A stretch of 64,000 nucleotides of DNA from Acetobacterium wieringae. Its GTDB lineage: Bacteria; Bacillota; Clostridia; Eubacteriales; Eubacteriaceae. Made by a program: the position numbers and the translations under genes. Below, piece after piece: positions 52,680 to 60,957 of this stretch. The stretch is from positions 124,001 through 188,000 of the forward strand of contig NZ_LKEU01000027.1 of assembly GCF_001766835.1 (NCBI RefSeq), written 5' to 3'. Below the pieces are notes generated by a model, which did no database searches, was not told the origin of the DNA, and saw only the letters and a list, made by a program, of their open reading frames with translations. How positions within the stretch are numbered: the stretch's first letter is position 1; every line of letters begins with the position of its first letter.

Positions 52680-52991
52680 TTACTGAGTGGTACAGATATA
52701 AAATTTCTCAATCTGGGTATGCATCAAATACTCATTTTTACACGACTGTAATTGTTTATAGTGCTCGGTTTGGGTATGTAAAGCCAAAGCTTTACTATCT
52801 TCCCAAATTTCTACAAGATATAATTGATCATCAGAATTAAGTGGATAAAAATAGTCGTATCTGATATTTCCAGATTCCTGCTTTGACTGTTCAACAACGC
52901 CAAGTTGAGTTAATGTCTTAATAAACTCGGTTCTTTTTCCCGGTTTTGTAGTATAGGTTACATTTAGTAGTAGGTTTTCTTTCGTTTTCAT
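52680..52991 (-). CDS. ABM-type (YgiN-like) putative quinol monooxygenase
   Basis: A 103-residue antibiotic-biosynthesis-monooxygenase-fold protein (LLLNVTYTTKPGKRTEFI at the start, YDYFYPLNSDDQLYLVEIWEDSKALALHTQTEHYKQL as the family's W-x-D and H-x-x-T-x-H region). Members are small dimeric enzymes acting on quinols or other electron-rich small molecules without cofactor. The start is ATG 52989-52991, chosen because GGAGG lies just upstream on this strand; the longer ORF to 53084 is not needed. Its role in a strict anaerobe may be detoxification. Confidence 0.75.
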   Translation of the reverse strand: MKTKENLLLNVTYTTKPGKRTEFIKTLTQLGVVEQSKQESGNIRYDYFYPLNSDDQLYLVEIWEDSKALALHTQTEHYKQLQSCKNEYLMHTQIEKFYICTTQ

Positions 52992-53151
52992 TTTTACCTC
53001 CATTGTTGAAAAATTTAATAAAAAGGCAACCTTGAAATACGGTTGCAGGTCTAATTGAAAAAGATTATACAGTGTTTGATTCAATAGGGATAGTTAGAAC
53101 GAGAACTTTTCGGGTTAAGTATACCTTTTTATAATAAAGAACGCAAGCAAT

Positions 53152-53169
53152 TAAACGATAATCGATTAA
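53152..53169. promoter_or_regulatory. Operator-like sequence identical to the one before the chemoreceptor
   Basis: TAAACGATAATCGATTAA, the same 18 bases as 19862-19879. It lies about 160 bases upstream of the ABM gene on the minus strand and abuts a terminator on the other side. Confidence 0.45.
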
Positions 53170-53170
53170 A

Positions 53171-53217
53171 AAAACCAGAAGTTCTATGCTACTCATGAGC
53201 ACGATACTTCTGGTTTT
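53171..53217. terminator. Terminator of the rubrerythrin gene (possibly bidirectional)
   Basis: AAAACCAGAAGT (53171-53182) pairs with ACTTCTGGTTTT (53206-53217); on the minus strand a T-run follows. Confidence 0.85.
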
Positions 53218-53248
53218 ATCAAGTTAGGAGATGAGAAAGATGCAAGGC

Positions 53249-53743
53249 TTAGTATTTAATAAAGCTGCTTCCGGGAACGCCACAAATGGCGCATTTATCA
53301 GGTACGGCTTTTTCAATATTACCGCAGAGGGGGCAGAGGTAGTAGAAAACTTCTTCGCTCTGATCGAGGTTTTCCAGGGCTTCCTGATAGAGTCGGGCAT
53401 GAACCGCTTCAGCTTTCATGGCAAAGGTAAAGGTTTTAATGGCATCCTGATTACCTTCAGCTTCCGCTGTTTTTAGAAAATCCGGATACATCTCTGTAAA
53501 CTCGTGGGTTTCGCCAGCCACGGCGTCTTTTAAGTTTTCAGCAGTGGTATGGATCTTTCCGGCGACTTCAAAATGTTTTAAGGCATGCAGGGTTTCAGCA
53601 TCGGCGGCAGCTTTAAATAATTTAGCCGCATTGATTTTTCCATCAGCTTCAGCTTTCTTTGAGTATGCGGTGTACTTTCTGTTTGCCTGGGACTCTCCGG
53701 CAAACGCCTCCATGAGATTATTAAGTGTTTTTGATTCTGACAT
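53249..53743 (-). CDS. Rubrerythrin-like peroxidase
   Basis: A 164-residue protein with an N-terminal di-iron four-helix bundle (FAGESQANRKYTAYSKKAE near residue 14, ADAETLHALKHFEVAG, then AVAGETHEFTEMYPDF and KAEAVHARLYQEALE) and a C-terminal rubredoxin-like site (LCPLCGNIEKAVPDKCAICG, four Cys). It reduces hydrogen peroxide in anaerobes. It is 164 residues against about 190 for the classic form. GGAGG on the minus strand precedes its start. Monocistronic with its own terminator. Confidence 0.92.
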   Translation of the reverse strand: MSESKTLNNLMEAFAGESQANRKYTAYSKKAEADGKINAAKLFKAAADAETLHALKHFEVAGKIHTTAENLKDAVAGETHEFTEMYPDFLKTAEAEGNQDAIKTFTFAMKAEAVHARLYQEALENLDQSEEVFYYLCPLCGNIEKAVPDKCAICGVPGSSFIKY

Positions 53744-53924
53744 TTGTTTTCCTCCATATTAATATTTTAGTTAGGTAGTATAATTGATCAAGATTCTGGA
53801 AAGTTAGGGGTGCAATCCAGAAGAAAATTAGATCAACTTATAAAATAATAATTACTAAACAGTAATGAATATAAATAAGATAGCATAGAATAATCAGAGT
53901 GTCAATAAGATATGCAAAAAAAGC

Positions 53925-53952
53925 ATAAAAAAACCGAGGTGATGGCCTCGGT
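53925..53952 (-). terminator. Terminator after the small alarmone synthetase
   Basis: On the minus strand ACCGAGG-type stem (53933-53939 with 53946-53952) followed by a T-run (the A-run at 53926-53933 on the plus strand). Confidence 0.85.
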
Positions 53953-53960
53953 ATCGATTA

Positions 53961-54626
53961 TTATTGGTCGCAGTCGTTTGTCGTAATTTCCTCATAGATC
54001 ATCTGCATTTCCTCATCCAGTCGGGTAATTGATTCGGCACAGTATTTCAGCCGTTCCCGGAGGCCTTCGGAGATATCGCTATGTCCTTTATATTTGAGCT
54101 GATGCTCAAGACTGGCCCAGAAATCCATGGCAATGGTGCGGATTTGGATTTCCACCGGAACGGATTCGGTTCGCTCGGCCAGAAAGATGGGCACCAGTAC
54201 AATCAGATGAAGGCTGCGGTAACCATTTTTTTTTGGCTCATTGATATAATCATTTTTACGGATCAGGGTAATGTCATCATGGCGCAGCAACAGGTTGGCA
54301 ATCCGATCGATGTCGTGTAAATAGTTGCAGATAACACGAACGCCAGCAATATCCGTCAGGTTTTTACGGATGTTTTCAGCGGTGATTTCCAGCCCTTTTT
54401 TCTGCATCTTTCCGGCGATGCTCTGGGGAGATTTAAGTCGGTACTCCATATGATGGATCGGGTTATGGTCATATCTGGCCTGGAACTCTTCATCCAAAAT
54501 TTCCAGCTTGGTTTTTATTTCTTTGATGGCAGCCCGGTAAATCTGCTGCTGTAGGAGAAACTCCTTTAAACTACCATTCATGTCCAGGTCTTCAGAAAAG
54601 GGGAGTTCAGTCGAATTAATCTGCAT
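53961..54626 (-). CDS. Small alarmone (p)ppGpp synthetase, RelQ/YjbM-like
   Basis: A 221-residue RelA/SpoT-type synthetase without hydrolase or regulatory domains. Motifs: SIAGKMQKKG near residue 72, DIAGVRVICNYLHDI near 93, NEPKKNGYRSLHLIV near 133 and EIQIRTIAMDFWASLEHQLKYK near 160, which form the ATP and GTP/GDP sites. It makes (p)ppGpp in stress. Length and architecture match RelQ. The start at 54626 is ATG; the ribosome site is weak. Confidence 0.9.
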   Translation of the reverse strand: MQINSTELPFSEDLDMNGSLKEFLLQQQIYRAAIKEIKTKLEILDEEFQARYDHNPIHHMEYRLKSPQSIAGKMQKKGLEITAENIRKNLTDIAGVRVICNYLHDIDRIANLLLRHDDITLIRKNDYINEPKKNGYRSLHLIVLVPIFLAERTESVPVEIQIRTIAMDFWASLEHQLKYKGHSDISEGLRERLKYCAESITRLDEEMQMIYEEITTNDCDQ

Positions 54627-54971
54627 GATTGTATTTCACTTTTATCAGTTAAGAGTAGAAAGTGCCTTTCTATAGTTAATCGTGGATATGGTAAAGAGTG
54701 AATCGCAAAACGTGGTAATCTCAATAGAGGCTACAACTAATTATTTTAACGCTAAAAGCTTAGATGCAATTTAAGCTTTAACCGATTAAAAAAGTTTTTA
54801 AATAATAGAGTGGAGAGAAAGTGGGGCAGATGAAAACGATGAAGTTGGAAGGTTTGTTTAAAGATAAGCGGGTATAATAACAAATAGAAGAAAATTAGGT
54901 AATTGCGAAATAAAATCCAAGATGGAAGAAAGAGTTGCAAGTACCTGAAAATTAAGAAAGGATGTGATAAT
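54627..54971. other. 345-base gap; no gene seen
   Basis: Contains an AAAGCTTA/TAAGCTTT stem (54755-54779) of unknown role and a TATAAT (54873-54878) that may be the -10 of the next gene. A minus-strand ORF crossing this gap is a shadow of the next gene plus AT-rich sequence. Confidence 0.45.
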
Positions 54972-55220
54972 ATGGGGTTTTTTAGCTGGATTATCCTTGG
55001 TGGTTTAGCCGGTTGGCTGGCCAGCATGCTGACAAAAAACAATGAAAAAATGGGACTCATTAAAAATATTGTCGTTGGAATACTGGGCGCCATGATTGGT
55101 GGTTTTGTATTTGGCTTTTTCGGAACCACGGGAGTAACCGGATTTAATCTTTGGAGTATTTTTGTTGCCTCAGTGGGAGCAGTAATTCTCCTTGTGATTA
55201 TTAATTTGTTCACAAAATAA
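54972..55220 (+). CDS. GlsB/YeaQ/YmgE-family small membrane protein
   Basis: An 82-residue protein with three hydrophobic helices and the Gly-rich family pattern (FFSWIILGGLAGWLASML, GLIKNIVVGILGAMIGGFVFG). Members are stress-linked membrane proteins found in many Gram-positive bacteria. ATG 54972 has AAAGGATG upstream and gives the family start. A good terminator follows. Function is unknown beyond its family. Confidence 0.85.
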   Translation: MGFFSWIILGGLAGWLASMLTKNNEKMGLIKNIVVGILGAMIGGFVFGFFGTTGVTGFNLWSIFVASVGAVILLVIINLFTK

Positions 55221-55245
55221 AATGGTTTAACTTGATGTTTTACGT

Positions 55246-55287
55246 GGTCGGAAAAGAGATGCGGTTTATCTCTTTTCCGACCTTTTT
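55246..55287 (+). terminator. Terminator after the GlsB-like gene
   Basis: GGTCGGAAAAGAGAT (55246-55260) pairs with ATCTCTTTTCCGACC (55268-55282), then five Ts. Confidence 0.93.
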
Positions 55288-55416
55288 GTGTTTGGCTAAA
55301 ATCGCATCAAAATCGGGAAGGCTTTTGAAACAAAGTGTTAAAATTCAGAACCCAATCACAGAACAATCACTTTAGGACGATAGAATGCTGATAAGAACAT
55401 AAAGGAGGTCAGCATT

Positions 55417-56475
55417 ATGAAAGCTGTTGTGATTATTCCGGCTCTGAATCCGGACGAAAAATTGATCACCTTAGTTGAAAAACTAAAACACTATGACTTA
55501 ACAACAATTATTATAAATGATGGCAGTGCCCCCGGGTATGAAATCATCTTTGATATTCTAAGAGAAAAGCTTGACTGTGTGGTTCGAGTTCACAGCAAAA
55601 ATATGGGTAAAGGCGTCGCATTAAAAACGGGGATGGCCTATGCCGCCAATATTTATCCCGATGCGCCGGGCTATGTAACGGTGGATGCCGATGGACAGCA
55701 TGCACCGGAGGACATCTTAAACGTAGCCAGGATGCTGGAAGAAAACCCGGCCAGCCTGATTCTGGGAACCCGGGATTTCAATAATGTAAAAACTCCCTTT
55801 AAAAGCAAGTGGGGTAACCGCATCACATCGCTGGCTTATTTATTGAGTACCGGAGAGCGGTGTCCGGATACTCAAACCGGACTGCGGGGAATTCCGATGA
55901 GTTGGACAAAAGAGTTACTAAAGATTCCCGGTGACCGCTATGAGTATGAAATGAATGTGCTACTGGAAGCTGGTAAAAGCCGAATTCCCTTTGTGGAAGT
56001 CCCGATTGAGACCATTTATTTGAATGAAAACAAAGCATCTCATTTTCATGCGATTAAAGATTCAGCCCGGATCTACCTGAATATTCTAAAATTCAGTTTA
56101 TCATCTTTTGTCTCGGCGATTGTGGATAACTCGGTCTTTACGCTACTGATGCAAATTGCCTTTGGAGCGACCTCACTGGGAATCCTGGAGGCAACCATTA
56201 TCGCCCGGGTGATGTCCGGCGGGGTCAACTATCTGCTTAATAAGCACTGGGTTTTTCAAAATACCGATCGGGAAGGGAAGGCGGCATTGCAGTACGCCAT
56301 TTTATTTATCAGTCAGATGCTGTTAAGCTGGTTCTTTGTCTCCAGTTTAAGCAGTTTACCGATTCACCTGACGGTGTTAAAAATATGCGTTGACACGGGA
56401 TTATTTATCGGCAGTTACCTGATTCAGAAAAATTTTATTTTCGGGGAATCGAGGAAGGAGTATCGTCTTAAATGA
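55417..56475 (+). CDS. Glycosyltransferase family 2 fused to a GtrA-like membrane domain
   Basis: A 352-residue fusion. Residues 1-215 are a GT2 domain (VIIPALNPDEKL, IINDGSAPG, VDADGQHAPEDI with the DxD-like motif near residue 92, LGTRDF, QTGLRGIP). Residues 225-352 have four membrane helices of the GtrA type (VSAIVDNSVFTLLMQIAFG, SGGVNYLLNKHWVF). It probably moves a sugar onto a polyprenyl phosphate and helps flip it for cell-wall or teichoic-acid decoration. GGAGG precedes ATG 55417; its end overlaps the next start (ATGA). Confidence 0.87.
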   Translation: MKAVVIIPALNPDEKLITLVEKLKHYDLTTIIINDGSAPGYEIIFDILREKLDCVVRVHSKNMGKGVALKTGMAYAANIYPDAPGYVTVDADGQHAPEDILNVARMLEENPASLILGTRDFNNVKTPFKSKWGNRITSLAYLLSTGERCPDTQTGLRGIPMSWTKELLKIPGDRYEYEMNVLLEAGKSRIPFVEVPIETIYLNENKASHFHAIKDSARIYLNILKFSLSSFVSAIVDNSVFTLLMQIAFGATSLGILEATIIARVMSGGVNYLLNKHWVFQNTDREGKAALQYAILFISQMLLSWFFVSSLSSLPIHLTVLKICVDTGLFIGSYLIQKNFIFGESRKEYRLK

Positions 56476-57359
56476 TCAAGTTCTTTTCAAAACCGTATCG
56501 TTGGGCAGGGATATTTTCGCTCCTGCTGGTGGGGTTGTTTACCTTTGTGCTAATGGATACTTTTGTGCTTCAGAAATCAATGGTGATTGTGGCATCAGAA
56601 ACAAGTGCCGAAACGTCCACAGCGGCAGAAACCGAACCGGTGATTACCGCAACATCTTATAGTGATGAAAATATCCAGATTAGCATTGAAACCATTTTGA
56701 AATATGATTCGACCATTTATGTGGCGGATATTCAGGTTTCGGATGCGGCCTATCTGAAAACAGCCTTTGCCAATAATACCTATGGGCGAAATGTCAAGGC
56801 CAAAACGTCTGATATCGCCGCTGCTCAAAATGCGATCTTTGCCATCAATGGTGACTATTATGGCTTCCGGGACGACGGCTATGTTTTGCGTAATGGCATT
56901 ATCTATCGGGATAGTGCCAGTGAGAATGAGGCCTTGGTGATTGATCAGAATGGCAATTTTTCGATTGCCGATGAAAGTGACGTCAGCATGGCATCATTAA
57001 GTGAGAATTGGCAGGTGCTATCATTTGGGCCAGCCCTGGTTGAAAATGGTGACATCATGGTTGATAGTAGCAGCGAAGTGGGGCAAGCCAAGGAAAGCAA
57101 TCCCCGTACGGCCATCGGACAGATTTCAGCGGGACATTATCTGGTGATCGTTTCGGATGGCCGGACGGATGAGAGCGAAGGGCTTTCACTACTTCAGTTG
57201 GCCCAGGAATTTAAAGAACGAGGCTGCACCATTGCCTATAATCTGGATGGCGGCGGATCATCTACCATGGTTTTTAATGGCGAAGTGGTCAATAATCCCA
57301 CTGATGGCCGCAGTATTGCAGAACGGGAGGTCAGTGATATTGTTTATTTCGGGTATTAA
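56472..57359 (+). CDS. Exported phosphodiester glycosidase (NAGPA-like) family protein
   Basis: A 295-residue protein with an N-terminal anchor (about 12-32, AGIFSLLLVGLFTFVLMDT), a Ser/Thr/Glu-rich stalk, and a phosphodiester glycosidase domain: INGDYYGFRDDGYVLRNG near residue 122, ESNPRTAIGQI near 213, and AYNLDGGGSSTMVFNG near 258. Family members cleave GlcNAc-1-phosphodiester bonds; in bacteria they often act on wall polymers. It overlaps the GT2-GtrA gene by four bases, so the pair may build and trim the same glycan. Confidence 0.85.
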   Translation: MIKFFSKPYRWAGIFSLLLVGLFTFVLMDTFVLQKSMVIVASETSAETSTAAETEPVITATSYSDENIQISIETILKYDSTIYVADIQVSDAAYLKTAFANNTYGRNVKAKTSDIAAAQNAIFAINGDYYGFRDDGYVLRNGIIYRDSASENEALVIDQNGNFSIADESDVSMASLSENWQVLSFGPALVENGDIMVDSSSEVGQAKESNPRTAIGQISAGHYLVIVSDGRTDESEGLSLLQLAQEFKERGCTIAYNLDGGGSSTMVFNGEVVNNPTDGRSIAEREVSDIVYFGY

Positions 57360-57816
57360 ATTACAAAACAATTCTAAAAAGCTTGGAAAAACCATTGCTG
57401 TTTATTTGCTGATGACGGTTTTGACCATTGCCGTTAATCTGATCTACGGTTTGTTTGGACACGGGGTTCATTCAGCGGCCATGACCGGAATTTTCTTATA
57501 CCCGTTATTGGGTGGGGCGTTGGGGTATTTGCTGATTGATCGCACCATGGCCTTCATTACCCGGTTTGTCGTTTATCGCATTGGTTATAACAGCTACAAT
57601 TCGGGGCTTGCCGCTCTGACGGTGGGAAGTTTTCTTAAAGGGATTCTGGAAATTGCGGGTACGAATTCCCCATATCTGATAATTTTTTTCTTCCTGGGTT
57701 GGGTAGCGGTTGGCATCGGATTGATGGTATTTGGCTTTCTGGCAGTGACCAACCAGCGGTTGTTAAAGACTGAAAAAAGAATGAAAAAAACTGAAGAGAC
57801 GGTCATTCGTGAATAA
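57340..57816 (+). CDS. Four-helix membrane protein of unknown function
   Basis: A 158-residue membrane protein with about four helices (TIAVYLLMTVLTIAVNLIYGLF, MTGIFLYPLLGGALGYLL, ALTVGSFLKGILEIAG, LIIFFFLGWVAVGIGLMVFG). The frame stays open upstream to 57157 but that part overlaps the glycosidase and is a shadow. TTG 57340 has GGAGG nine bases before it; GTG 57334 is only three to four away. It overlaps the glycosidase end and should be in the same operon. I do not recognise a domain. Confidence 0.6.
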   Translation: MFISGIKLQNNSKKLGKTIAVYLLMTVLTIAVNLIYGLFGHGVHSAAMTGIFLYPLLGGALGYLLIDRTMAFITRFVVYRIGYNSYNSGLAALTVGSFLKGILEIAGTNSPYLIIFFFLGWVAVGIGLMVFGFLAVTNQRLLKTEKRMKKTEETVIRE

Positions 57817-57851
57817 GGTGAATCCGTTTAGAATAATAATTGCAGCATCAG

Positions 57852-57895
57852 AAAAAGCAAGTGAGAGCGCTTTTTGAAAGCTCACTTGCTTTTTT
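57852..57895 (+). terminator. Terminator of the GT2-glycosidase operon
   Basis: AAGCAAGTGAG pairs with CTCACTTGCTT across a 15-base loop, then a T-run. Confidence 0.92.
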
Positions 57896-57952
57896 GGTAT
57901 GCGGACAAGAGTTTGCTTGATACTCGATAAACAGGGGAAAAGCGGTTATCGA

Positions 57953-58846
57953 TCATAAAGCAGGTCGCTGCTCAACTGAATGTGGGGGTTGTTTGGAGCG
58001 ACTGTTTTTAATCTCATACAATTTTTTGTCGGCCTCAATGATGACCTTTTCCAGGATCACCTCATGATGCATCTGGTATAATCCAAAACTGGCACTGATA
58101 CGGATCAGGGTATCATTATATTTTATTTCGATGGTTTCAAGGACATGCTTTAATCGGGCGATCAGGATCGAAGCTTCAACATAATTGGTATTGGACATCA
58201 GCAAAACAAATTCATCACCACCATAGCGACCAAACAGATCGAAGGCCCGAATGCTTTCATTGATGGTTTTAGCTACCGTTTTTAAAACCAGATCCCCAGC
58301 ATGGTGGCCAAAAGTATCATTGATCGTCTTAAAGTGATCAATATCGATCATGGCAACACAAAGATCAGCATCAAATCGTTTGGCTTTGGAAAATTCAACA
58401 TTGGCCAATTGTTCAAAATACTGGCGATTGTAGATTCGGGTCAGACCGTCACGCTGTGCCAGATCCCGCAGCTTCTGGCCTTCCACCTTATCGGTCACGT
58501 CCATGCAGCTACCAATATAGCCGGCAAATTCATGGTCACCGATATAGTAGGGAACGCCCCGGTCATTGATCCAGCGATAAACACCATCCTGGCGTTTAAG
58601 CCGGTATTCCATTTCAAAGGATTCTTGTTTGGCAAAGGCTTCCAAATATACTTTCAGGCACATGTCAAAATCTTCGGGGTGAATACCTTCGGCCCAGCCA
58701 TTTCCCATTTCCTGAGTCACTGTCCGGCCGGTAAATTTCAACCAGGTGGTGTTAAAATAATTACACAATGTATCGGTTCCAGCCCGCCAGATCATATTGG
58801 GTGAGGACTCAACAATGATCCGGTACTGGTCATTATCCAGTTTCAT
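57953..58846 (-). CDS. PAS-GGDEF diguanylate cyclase
   Basis: A 297-residue protein: a PAS domain (about 5-125, IWRAGTDTLCNYFNTTWLKFTG, EYRLKRQDGVYRWINDRG of the PAS-PAC type) and a GGDEF domain (about 135-290) with the intact active motif RYGGDEFVLL near 218. It should make cyclic di-GMP. It has no membrane helix, so the signal is cytosolic. GGAGG on this strand precedes ATG 58846. No I-site was checked. No EAL domain is present, and no partner is adjacent. Confidence 0.92.
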   Translation of the reverse strand: MKLDNDQYRIIVESSPNMIWRAGTDTLCNYFNTTWLKFTGRTVTQEMGNGWAEGIHPEDFDMCLKVYLEAFAKQESFEMEYRLKRQDGVYRWINDRGVPYYIGDHEFAGYIGSCMDVTDKVEGQKLRDLAQRDGLTRIYNRQYFEQLANVEFSKAKRFDADLCVAMIDIDHFKTINDTFGHHAGDLVLKTVAKTINESIRAFDLFGRYGGDEFVLLMSNTNYVEASILIARLKHVLETIEIKYNDTLIRISASFGLYQMHHEVILEKVIIEADKKLYEIKNSRSKQPPHSVEQRPAL

Positions 58847-58931
58847 GGAAATACCTCCAGAAAAATTAAATATTAACAGTTTAGAGTTAATACTTATTAT
58901 AGCCTGAGACGGGTATCTTTGCAGTAAAATT

Positions 58932-59588
58932 TTAATAAGTTAATTTATTTATTTTTGCCACCGGGAAAGTAATTTCAAAGGGATCAACCTTAATAATTAC
59001 CAGGGGCTTAAAGTGAGACAGATCAGGAAATACATTTTCGTTAATGCTTAAATCGGTCATTGTTGCAAATCGACCAGTCCCTTTCCCGGAAAAGGTCGTC
59101 TGGAAGGCCTTCCCGTCCAAATGCTGAATCAATGGAAAAGGGAGCAGTCGGGTACTGACCGGAAATGGAACTGAGCCGGTTTTGAAGCTGGCCGTAAAAA
59201 TCGGCGAGGATTCGTCTTTATTCCCGTTTGTTACGGTCACTTTTTCGATTTTGTCTGATTGCGGTTCAAAACGGAATTGAGCCAGTTCTTTGGGAATCCC
59301 CCAGTTGATTCGGCCATTATCCACCGAAGCCTGGGATGACACATAAATTTTGCTGATGGTATGCTTCTTTTCATGGCCATACTGATATTTGCCGGGGATG
59401 ACCAACAGTTCTCCGTAGGGACCGCAGTTGGAGGTTTGATAATTTACCAGCATCACACTGCCAAAACCGGGGATGGCCTTATTGGCGAGAAACTCCGGCG
59501 CTTGTATATTGGCAAAGTTGGTTCCAAAACGATAGAGAAGAATATAGCCATAGCCCTGCAATTTCCAGGGGGCGGGATAATTAATCAT
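58932..59588 (-). CDS. Acetoacetate decarboxylase-fold protein
   Basis: A 218-residue protein resembling the ADC-like superfamily (PYGELLVIPGKYQYG near residue 57, INWGIPKELAQFRF near 94). A Lys is in the region where the catalytic lysine of true decarboxylase lies, but the usual Glu-Lys-Lys run is not evident, so activity on acetoacetate is uncertain. It overlaps the SDR gene by eight bases. The three-gene operon with SDR and MarR recurs as a stress-type unit in my memory, but the substrate is unknown. Confidence 0.65.
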   Translation of the reverse strand: MINYPAPWKLQGYGYILLYRFGTNFANIQAPEFLANKAIPGFGSVMLVNYQTSNCGPYGELLVIPGKYQYGHEKKHTISKIYVSSQASVDNGRINWGIPKELAQFRFEPQSDKIEKVTVTNGNKDESSPIFTASFKTGSVPFPVSTRLLPFPLIQHLDGKAFQTTFSGKGTGRFATMTDLSINENVFPDLSHFKPLVIIKVDPFEITFPVAKINKLTY

Positions 59589-60324
59589 GAGTAGACCTCC
59601 AGTTAGAAAGTTTTTGTGCTTCCTGCTTTTTGATCAGTGGGTGAACCAGGCTGAGTGGTTTAATCAGCTGGAATGTTTTTGATGGATAAATGTGAGCCTT
59701 GTTTTTTTCGAGTCCAGAGATATACTGTTTTGCCACGGCCTCGGGAGTCTGTGTGGGAAAAAGCTCGGGATTGTCATTCTTAAAAAATGCCGTTCTGGTA
59801 GCGATCGGGTGGATCAGCGAAATCACCTGATGGTTGGGAAGTTCATACCGGGCGGCTTCGAAAAACCCCTGAAGACTGTGTTTGGTGGCCGAGTACAGGG
59901 CATAACCGGGAAGTGGTAAAAAACTCATGGCACTGGCGGTCACGGCAAACTGAAAAGGCTGGTCGCCCTTTGTTTTTTTGAGTTTCTGAAAAGCATAGAT
60001 GGGCGAAGTGACATTGGTGTCAAAAATGGTTTTTATATGATCCCAGTCAGCCTGTTCAGCGCTTTCATAATAAGAAAAACCGGCATTGGCAATAAATACA
60101 TCAATCCCACCGAGAGTGGTTTCGGCTTTGGCAAATACCGAATCGACCCCGGATGGAGTCGAAATATCGGCTTGGATATATGTAATGGTAGAAAAGTCCG
60201 GTGTAAAAGCTTGGCGACCTACAGCCAAAACCCGGGCGCCTTTCTGATGGAGCAGTGGTTGCAAGGCTAGTCCAATGCCCGACGATGCCCCGGTTAAAAC
60301 AATCCGTTTATCGTTTAAATTCAT
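59581..60324 (-). CDS. Short-chain dehydrogenase/reductase
   Basis: A 247-residue classical SDR: cofactor motif TGASSGIGLALQPLL near residue 12, NAGFSYY near 83, catalytic Ser and YxxxK in SAMSFLPLPGYALYSATKHSL near 135-152. Residues after the first beta strand (VGRQAF) suggest NADPH. It shares its stop with the MarR start (overlap by one base at 60324) and overlaps the ADC-like gene. It would reduce or oxidise a carbonyl or alcohol. Confidence 0.86.
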   Translation of the reverse strand: MNLNDKRIVLTGASSGIGLALQPLLHQKGARVLAVGRQAFTPDFSTITYIQADISTPSGVDSVFAKAETTLGGIDVFIANAGFSYYESAEQADWDHIKTIFDTNVTSPIYAFQKLKKTKGDQPFQFAVTASAMSFLPLPGYALYSATKHSLQGFFEAARYELPNHQVISLIHPIATRTAFFKNDNPELFPTQTPEAVAKQYISGLEKNKAHIYPSKTFQLIKPLSLVHPLIKKQEAQKLSNWRSTHD

Positions 60325-60779
60325 CAGTTATCATTTCCTTTCTGCGATGGTTCTTCAAGGCTTAGCAATTCTTCAAGCTGGAACATCATTGACAAAATTG
60401 AATGGGTCCGCTCGGAACCAAGATTTTTGCTGGCTTTTTCAATGACCTGATAGTGAAAATCATCAATTTCTGCAAGCACTGCTTTTCCTTTGGCGGTAAT
60501 CTGAAGTGACTTGATTCGTCGATCGGACTCTTTTTCAAACCGTAACAGCAACTCTTTTTTGACCAGTCCATCGACCAGTCGGGTGGACTGGAAGGGTTTG
60601 ATACCCAGTAGCTCGGTGGCATGGCCCATACTGAAGTCTTTATTGTTGTTCAAGAGCTGTTTTAGCAGCAGCATTTCCTGCCAGGAAATTGAAAATTTTG
60701 CCAGCTCCATTTGTTCAAATTTATAGATAGCTTGTAAAAATGCAAAAAGCGCATCATTGACCTGTTGTTTGTCCATCAT
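60324..60779 (-). CDS. MarR-family transcriptional regulator
   Basis: A 151-residue winged-helix MarR protein (LAKFSISWQEMLLLKQLLNNNKDFSMGHATELLGIKPFQSTRLVDGLVKKELL-type fold, RFEKESDRRIKSLQITAKGKAVL as the wing). It heads the operon with the SDR and ADC-like genes. Two operators (60792-60806 and 60820-60840) bracket the promoter, so it probably represses itself and the operon until a small ligand binds. The caxA gene on the other side starts at 60958. Confidence 0.9.
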   Translation of the reverse strand: MMDKQQVNDALFAFLQAIYKFEQMELAKFSISWQEMLLLKQLLNNNKDFSMGHATELLGIKPFQSTRLVDGLVKKELLLRFEKESDRRIKSLQITAKGKAVLAEIDDFHYQVIEKASKNLGSERTHSILSMMFQLEELLSLEEPSQKGNDN

Positions 60780-60791
60780 TCACCTCGTTTA

Positions 60792-60806
60792 TTTGCGATA
60801 TGCAAA
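60792..60806. promoter_or_regulatory. MarR operator copy A
   Basis: TTTGC-GATAT-GCAAA, a perfect-armed palindrome downstream of the operon's -10. Centre 60799. Confidence 0.7.
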
Positions 60807-60807
60807 C

Positions 60808-60836
60808 AGTTTAACATAATTATTTGCGCATTGCAA
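60808..60836 (-). promoter_or_regulatory. Promoter of the MarR-SDR-ADC operon
   Basis: On the minus strand TTGCAA (60836-60831), 17 bases, TAAACT (60813-60808). The -35 lies inside operator B. Confidence 0.6.
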
Positions 60837-60840
60837 ATAA
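60820..60840. promoter_or_regulatory. MarR operator copy B
   Basis: TTATTTGC-GCATT-GCAAATAA, an eight-base-arm palindrome. Centre 60830, 31 bases (three helical turns) from copy A. Confidence 0.75.
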
Positions 60841-60957
60841 AATAATCAAACAAAGCATATTCAGTACTTTTTAGATTTATTTTCTTTAAGATTTGTGGTA
60901 TTCTTTTACCAGCGTCACCGGATCAGAAATTAATAACAGAGAAAGATGTGAGCGTAA

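Larger units (their letters stand above)
52992..53248. other. 257-base gap between the ABM and rubrerythrin genes
   Basis: Contains the 18-base repeat of the TAATCGATTA site (53152-53169) and a bidirectional terminator (53171-53217). No further gene seen. Confidence 0.5.

Noticed and set aside
54752-55213. 153-codon minus-strand ORF across the GlsB-like gene
   Set aside because: Mostly the complement of the GlsB-like gene; composition is Phe/Leu/Pro-rich noise.
57157-57339. Longer N-terminus of the four-helix membrane protein
   Set aside because: Lies within the glycosidase gene in another frame; residues are not membrane-like and no ribosome site is there.
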